Below, one piece after another: positions 59,471-64,000 of a stretch of DNA of 64,000 bases (its first letter is position 1; every line of letters starts with the position of its first letter). The stretch spans positions 248,001-312,000 of the forward strand of contig NZ_JBHTAN010000006.1 of NCBI RefSeq assembly GCF_042663585.1, given 5' to 3'. A program made the translations under genes and the position numbers. Below the pieces are notes generated by a model, which was given only the letters and a program-made list of their open reading frames with translations, was not told where the DNA came from and searched no databases. The DNA comes from Natranaeroarchaeum sp042663585. Lineage in GTDB: Archaea; Halobacteriota; Halobacteria; Halobacteriales; Natronoarchaeaceae.

Positions 59471-60295
59471 ATGTACGGTGTTGTCACGCGCAACGAGGAA
59501 GAGCTCGGCTGGGCGGAGTTCGACCGGGCGTTCTACGAGGTCAAGGACGTCACGGGCCGGGCGACCGAACCCGAGTTCGGCGCGATCAACATGATCTCCT
59601 GTTTCGCCGACAACGCGGCCGTCGATGCGGAGCCCTCACTCGCCCCCGTCAGCGACGAGGGCGAGCGTGCGACCCGCGAGCAGCCCTACTTCGACTGGGC
59701 GTATATCTGTCCGACCCATCCGGAGTATCGCGAGGGGCTACTGGAGATGATCGACGAGAGCGCGGCCGACGGCGGCGACGTCCGCCTCGACGACGTCGGC
59801 TTCCCACGCGGGGAGTACTGTCACTGCGAGCGCTGTAACCGGCTGTTTGCCGACAGCGAGTTTGACGACCGGTACGAATGGCGCGCGAACGTGATCACCG
59901 AGTTCGTCGCGGAGGCAGCGGGCCGCATCACCGGGAAGACGTATCTGACACTGCATCCGGATCCCTATCCGGGCCATCTCTACGAGCGGGCCGGAATCGA
60001 CGTCGACGCCCTTGCCGAGCACGTCGACGAGTTCGTCGTCCCGCTGTACGATATGGCCTACTCGACGACCTACTGGATCGAGACCATCGCAAAGGGGTTT
60101 GACTCGCTACTCGAGACGCCATTCAGCGTCGAACTGTACGCGGTCGACGTCGATATCGACGACCTGATCCACGCCGTCGAGGTCGCGGACGCCTACAGTG
60201 ACGCGGTGCTCTTCGGCTACGACGCGAGCAACGCCCGGGCGGCGCTCCGGCGACTACGCGCGGACGAGCGGGACGGCATGAGTCACGGGCCGTAG
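59471..60295 (+). CDS. Conserved protein, probable TIM-barrel (glycoside-hydrolase-like)
   Basis: The 274-residue protein has a segment like glycosyl-hydrolase-like barrels: YICPTHPEYREGLLEMIDES, then RLDDVGFPRGEYCHCERCNRLF, in which an acidic pair follows the strand and a CxCxxC group follows it. Later strands TYLTLHPDPYPGHLYERAG and VVPLYDMAYSTTYW continue the pattern. No signal peptide, so it is probably cytoplasmic. The fold assignment is a guess from motif order; substrate unknown. Conserved genes of this kind occur in other haloarchaea (memory). Confidence 0.65.
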   Translation: MYGVVTRNEEELGWAEFDRAFYEVKDVTGRATEPEFGAINMISCFADNAAVDAEPSLAPVSDEGERATREQPYFDWAYICPTHPEYREGLLEMIDESAADGGDVRLDDVGFPRGEYCHCERCNRLFADSEFDDRYEWRANVITEFVAEAAGRITGKTYLTLHPDPYPGHLYERAGIDVDALAEHVDEFVVPLYDMAYSTTYWIETIAKGFDSLLETPFSVELYAVDVDIDDLIHAVEVADAYSDAVLFGYDASNARAALRRLRADERDGMSHGP

Positions 60296-60423
60296 CGGTC
60301 GTTCGGGCGTCGGTTGGCCGGGCATCACTCGTCTCGGCGATCCGCTGCTGTCGGTGGCCAGAGTTCAATTCTGAACGGGATAGCCCAAAAATTTATTACG
60401 ATGCGCTGTACTCAAACTATCGT

Positions 60424-60975
60424 ATGTCGCAACTGTATGGGGGACGTCCCCGCTCCGTGTCGAGGTTCGTTCTTGCCGATGGGCGGACCGCGGCACTCGT
60501 TCCCCGGGAGCGAAAGCACCTATCGAGCCTGCAGAACGGCTATCCTCTGGCGGAGAAGTTTCTGGACTCGCTGGCTGCGGACGATGTCGAGGTGCTCGTC
60601 ATCGACGACGGAGACGAAGCCCACCAGTTCGAACTTTCGGAGTATCGACGCGGCAACAGGGTCGGCCACGCGCCGTATCCGATGAAACGGGTCGTCCCGC
60701 TGGACGACGCGACGCGGCCGCTAGCCGACCCCGGGACCTGGAGCTCGACGGGCGAGAGCACGAGCGGGATGGATGAGGGCACAATCGGACCGGAGGAACG
60801 CCCGAGCGCACTGGACGGCAACACGAGCGAGATGGATGAGGGTACAAACGGAACGGGCGAGTGGGAGTGGGTTTCCGACTCGGAGCTACAACCGGCCCGT
60901 GAGGGCTCCGATCCGGTGGACGGGTCACGGGACTCGACGATCGAAGATATGCAGGAAGGCTCGGTCGCTCACTAA
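60424..60975 (+). CDS. Uncharacterised haloarchaeal protein
   Basis: The 183-residue protein has a compact N-terminal part (about 90 residues; SRFVLADGRTAALVPRERKH, RGNRVGHAPYPMKRVVPLDD) and a repetitive Thr/Gly/Glu-rich C-terminal part with MDEGT twice (TSGMDEGTIG and TSEMDEGTNG). The repeat and low complexity suggest a flexible tail. I recognise no domain or signal peptide. It overlaps the convergent Nudix gene by 4 nt. Confidence 0.6.
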   Translation: MSQLYGGRPRSVSRFVLADGRTAALVPRERKHLSSLQNGYPLAEKFLDSLAADDVEVLVIDDGDEAHQFELSEYRRGNRVGHAPYPMKRVVPLDDATRPLADPGTWSSTGESTSGMDEGTIGPEERPSALDGNTSEMDEGTNGTGEWEWVSDSELQPAREGSDPVDGSRDSTIEDMQEGSVAH

Positions 60976-61535
60976 TCCGAGCGTGCCTGTTCGCGCCACG
61001 CCAGTATCTCCTCGCGATCACGAGTATCAGCCGGTGGCTCGTCGAACCAGCGCGCCTCGCTGATCTCCCCGTCCGGGTCGTCGACCGCGAGGTCGGTCGT
61101 CTCCGCGCGGGCGGCGAAGACGGGCAGGATGCCCCACGTTTCGGTCGTCCCACAGCGCAACGTCACGTCGGTCCGGAGCGCTAGCCCGTCGTACGATGCC
61201 TCGATCCCGGCTTCCTCTTGCAGTTCTCTGCGGGCCGTCTCCTGGAACGTCTCACCACTGTGGCCACAACCGCCCGGGAGGACCCACATACCGACCTCCT
61301 TGTGGCGCACCAACAGAAGTTCTCCCGACGACCTGTGGACGATGCTCTGCGTGCCATACGGCATCCCGGTCTGCTGGATCCGTTCGGTGAGTGTCCGGAA
61401 GTGATGGCGCGAGACGGTTCTGGTGCGTTCGTAGCTGAACGTCGGTTCGTACTGCCGACTGAGGTCGTGTGCGGCCTGTTCGGCTCGCTGTGTCGCCTGA
61501 TCTGCGAGGTACCAGAGGCTGTTGACGGCGCTCAT
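60972..61535 (-). CDS. Nudix hydrolase
   Basis: The 187-residue protein contains a complete Nudix box, GGCGHSGETFQETARRELQ followed by EEAGI, which binds Mg2+ and cleaves nucleoside diphosphate derivatives. The substrate cannot be told; the N-terminal 65 residues (ADQATQRAEQAAHDLSRQY) are helical and uncommon in the family. ATG 61535 is used; GTG 61571 is possible. TATA-like TATATATAG lies at 61605-61614. Confidence 0.85.
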   Translation of the reverse strand: MSAVNSLWYLADQATQRAEQAAHDLSRQYEPTFSYERTRTVSRHHFRTLTERIQQTGMPYGTQSIVHRSSGELLLVRHKEVGMWVLPGGCGHSGETFQETARRELQEEAGIEASYDGLALRTDVTLRCGTTETWGILPVFAARAETTDLAVDDPDGEISEARWFDEPPADTRDREEILAWREQARSD

Positions 61536-61693
61536 GCCGGCCGTCTGGTAGCCTGGTTGCGCTGCCTGCACAGCGTACTGTGATGGAGGCTGTCGTTCAT
61601 GACCCTATATATAGACCCAGTTGGTGAATAGATTTCGATAGCCGTGACTCCGATGCCGGGTCGGCGTCGTCCGCCAGTCGACGACCCCTGGCG

Positions 61694-63832
61694 TCACTGG
61701 CCGTCGCGAAACACGTACATCGATGCCGTGAGGACGACGAGCAACACGACCACTGTCAGTGCGCCGACGCCGAGCGAGCCATCACCCAGGTCGGTAATCA
61801 GCCCGGAAGCGCCCCCGCTTGCGACCCGGACGTTCACGCTCCGGTCGTCGGTGCCGTCGTCGACGGTAATGCGCTGGGTGCCCGGTTCGTCGAAGGAAAC
61901 CATCGTCGTGACGGTCGTCTCACCGTCAGCATCCAGCGCGACGGCCGTCTCCTCGATCACTCCTCGGTCAGTCCGGATTGTCACGTCGGCCCGGCCCGGA
62001 AGCTGGTTGTCGTTCGTGACCGTTGCTGTGACCGTCACGTCCTCGCCCGGCGCGACTCGTCCGGGCGTCCGGGTCACCTCAGTCACACGGCTCGTCGCGG
62101 GTGCTTCGACGAGGACGCGGCGCTGGTCGTCCCCGAGGGCGATGGTCCGCTCTCCGGCTTCCTCGAACCGGTGGGCCAACTCCACCGTCTCGCCCTCGCC
62201 GGGAGCGAGGCGTCCGGCAACGCGGTCGACGACCTCTCCGTCGACACGGAGGCGTGCCTCGTAGTTCCCCGGACTCTCGCCCGTGTTCTCGACCGCGCCA
62301 GCTATCGTCAGCCGTTCGCCCGTGACGACGGTGATCGGCTCTTCGTCGCTGAGCGATCGCTCGCGATAGTCGCCGTCGACGCGAATCCCGTCGGGGTCGC
62401 CGGGTAGCGCGTAGCTGATCCGGGCTGGCTGTGTGGCGAAGGCGGCGGCGTGCTCTTCGACTGACCAGACGTTCGCCGTCTCGCTGGTCCCGGTCAGCCG
62501 TGCCGCAGTCTCTCGTGGTTCGTCGCCGCCAGCCGCGTCGACATACTCGAGCATCGTCTCCCGGTCGACGGGCTCGCTCGCCTCGTTCATCCGGCTGAAC
62601 GGTTCCTGCAAACTCGCCCCGCCGTCGGTCGTGAGCCTGAGTTGGCGGTCGACCGCTCCTGCGGCCAGCGCACCTTTGTAGTAATTACTGCCCCGGGCCC
62701 ACGTCCCCGGTTCGGCGAGCACGGCGTCGGCGTGGCGCTCGCGCGTCCCGATGTCGAGACGCTCCCGGAACGCCTCGTACCCGATGCGCTCTTCTTCGAG
62801 TGTCAGCAGGGCGGCATAGTACGTCGACGTGGCTTCGGTGAACCACCTGGCGTCGGAACTCGTCTCGTAGCCCTGGCGGGTGTGGACGTACTCGTGTACC
62901 CAGACGTTGTCGGCAGTATCGAGCACTTCGTTGTCCCTCACCCAGAGATCGGATCCGCCGGTCTGGAGTCCACGGACTCCCCATCCGACCTCGTCGGTCG
63001 GCACGGCGAGCATGAACACCTCCTCGTCGCGGCTCCCGACCTGCAACGAGTCGGAGGCGTGGCTCACCGACGTGAATATCTCGTCCGGCGACTCGGCGAG
63101 CGCCGCGGCCTCGGGAACGACGAGTTCGAACTGCTGGCCGTGTGCCTCGTGTGTGTAGGTTTCCTGCTCGCCGAGGAAGGCGATCCGGTTACCCACCCTA
63201 CCGGGACCGTCGATGGTCGTCGTCCGGTCGAGTCCGACCGCCTCGCCCCCACGCCACCCCCACCCGTGAGAGAGTCGCGGCTGGGCCATCACCGTCCACC
63301 CTGCGGTATCGGCGAAGACGTACGTCCCCGGCCCGGCTATCGGACCGTCCTGTTCTAGCTCCTGATCGACCGAGAGCGCATAGCTAATCGTCGGCGTGTC
63401 CGTCTCCTCGTCCCAGACGTAGCGGCCCTCAGCGTCCTTCGTGAACCCGTCGGTCGATTCGACGTTCGTCGCGTTGAAGAGACGGGCGTCCAGGGAGGTA
63501 AGCCGGTCGGGCAACCGATACTGCAGTTCGACGCCGACCTCGCCCGCGCTGTCCGGACGCCGGGTTAGCTCGATACTCAGGTCTATCGTATCGCTCGGGG
63601 CGCCCGCTACCGTTTCGGCCGCGCCATAGCTGTCGACGGCATCGACCGGTGGGTCCGTATGCGTCGCGGTGCCCATCTCGTCGGGGGTGCTGGGGAGGTC
63701 CATGCCGATGCCGTCGACCGTCGCGATATCGCTGTTGGGTACCGGTCCGTCACTGGTGGTCGCCGCCACGCCGCCTGCGACTCCGAGGCTGGTCACCAGC
63801 GCTGCCACGATAAGGAGGGTTCGCAAGTCCAC
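61694..63832 (-). CDS. Secreted gluzincin-type metallopeptidase with CARDB-like domains
   Basis: The 712-residue protein has an N-terminal signal segment (MDLRTLLIVAALVTSLGVAG), a long N-terminal beta domain, and a catalytic domain with HEYVH (His 313, Glu 314, His 317) and Glu 333 in WFTEATSTYYA, the gluzincin pattern of M1/M61 peptidases. Two immunoglobulin-like CARDB-type domains follow (about residues 490-580 and 590-680), then a C-terminal helix (LGVGALTVVVLLVVLTASMYV) anchoring it outside the cell. GTG start. It may trim surface glycoproteins or nutrients. Confidence 0.85.
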   Translation of the reverse strand: MDLRTLLIVAALVTSLGVAGGVAATTSDGPVPNSDIATVDGIGMDLPSTPDEMGTATHTDPPVDAVDSYGAAETVAGAPSDTIDLSIELTRRPDSAGEVGVELQYRLPDRLTSLDARLFNATNVESTDGFTKDAEGRYVWDEETDTPTISYALSVDQELEQDGPIAGPGTYVFADTAGWTVMAQPRLSHGWGWRGGEAVGLDRTTTIDGPGRVGNRIAFLGEQETYTHEAHGQQFELVVPEAAALAESPDEIFTSVSHASDSLQVGSRDEEVFMLAVPTDEVGWGVRGLQTGGSDLWVRDNEVLDTADNVWVHEYVHTRQGYETSSDARWFTEATSTYYAALLTLEEERIGYEAFRERLDIGTRERHADAVLAEPGTWARGSNYYKGALAAGAVDRQLRLTTDGGASLQEPFSRMNEASEPVDRETMLEYVDAAGGDEPRETAARLTGTSETANVWSVEEHAAAFATQPARISYALPGDPDGIRVDGDYRERSLSDEEPITVVTGERLTIAGAVENTGESPGNYEARLRVDGEVVDRVAGRLAPGEGETVELAHRFEEAGERTIALGDDQRRVLVEAPATSRVTEVTRTPGRVAPGEDVTVTATVTNDNQLPGRADVTIRTDRGVIEETAVALDADGETTVTTMVSFDEPGTQRITVDDGTDDRSVNVRVASGGASGLITDLGDGSLGVGALTVVVLLVVLTASMYVFRDGQ

Positions 63833-63954
63833 TACCCGGTCACAGGGTCCAGAGTGACTTCAGCCTACTTGCCGAGGTGCGTTCCCCGGTGCCCACATCG
63901 ACGCCGAACTCTCCACCAGATCCTCGGCAAAGATACCAGAGGAATTACGGGTCC

Positions 63955-64000
63955 TAACGGGAACTCTCGTATATGGCGCGTTCCCGGGCAGTCTTCAAGT
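63955..64000 (-). CDS. Possible 3' end of a gene entering from the right
   Basis: Only 15 codons are visible before a TAG at 63955-63957, reading LKTARERAIYESSR in the minus frame with normal haloarchaeal codon use. Too short to identify. A plus-strand ATG at 63974 (ARSRAVFK) is the alternative but has no promoter-like box at the expected distance. Confidence 0.25.

Overview
The window is chromosomal DNA from a halophilic archaeon (class Halobacteria). The signs are high GC, strongly acidic proteins, twin-arginine (Tat) signals ending in lipoboxes, TATA boxes about 25-30 nt upstream of start codons (leaderless mRNAs), and archaeal marker genes: diphthamide synthase Dph2, aIF2-beta, aEF1-beta, RNA polymerase D/N/K, eL18, archease and a three-OB-fold RPA. 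The genus cannot be fixed from the sequence. I see no CRISPR array, intact insertion sequence, integrase or phage gene; this is mostly core genome.

Layout. 1-5.3 kb: partial Tat-exported protein, phospholipid decarboxylase, Lhr-type helicase, CAP-domain protein, mini zinc ribbon. 5.4-9.2 kb: the rpa1-rpap1-rpe operon for single-stranded DNA binding (minus strand). 9.3-13.9 kb: Tat-exported alpha-amylase with starch-binding and ricin-type lectin domains, two thioredoxin-fold proteins, acyl-CoA dehydrogenase. 14.1-19 kb: copper locus (small membrane protein, CopT-like Lrp/TRASH regulator, CopA ATPase, DUF411 lipoprotein), then another lipoprotein and a convergent esterase. 19.8-29 kb: dph2, a four-helix membrane protein resembling the haloarchaeal cell-division protein CdpA next to a salactin/volactin-type actin, METTL5-like methyltransferase, rhomboid protease with a large extra domain, GNAT, archease, DoxX and DUF3179 proteins.

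29-35.4 kb: the conserved expression cluster tRNA-Ser(GCT)-rps13-rps4-rps11-rpoD-tRNA-Leu(CAG)-rpl18e-rpl13-rps9-rpoN-rpoK-eno-rps2. A strongly structured non-coding stretch lies between rpoD and tRNA-Leu. 35.5-40 kb: polyhydroxyalkanoate (PHA) locus phaR-phaP-phaE-phaC-phaB with a divergent MaoC hydratase. 40.2-42.6 kb: a DtxR-box-like palindrome in front of a three-helix membrane protein and an FbpC-type ATPase, then a DUF998 protein.

42.6-52.9 kb: two UPF0058 proteins, a large disordered/coiled-coil protein with a nuclease-like end, winged-helix regulator, membrane-anchored halocyanin, purA, Trm112-like protein, and the cobalt chelatase pair cbiX/DR2241. 53-54.2 kb: translation factors aIF2-beta and aEF1-beta interleaved with two tiny zinc-ribbon proteins. 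54.2-64 kb: TctA-family permease, moaA, a full-length HflX-like protein with a destroyed GTPase site divergent from a peroxiredoxin, DUF47/PhoU-like protein, a 33-residue membrane peptide, a TIM-barrel-like protein, a Nudix hydrolase and a secreted gluzincin-type metallopeptidase.

Most interesting for follow-up: the HflX-like pseudo-GTPase, the predicted iron-regulated FbpC pair lacking a permease, the actin/CdpA-like pair, the structured RNA candidates, and the helix-hairpin-helix tail on PhaC.
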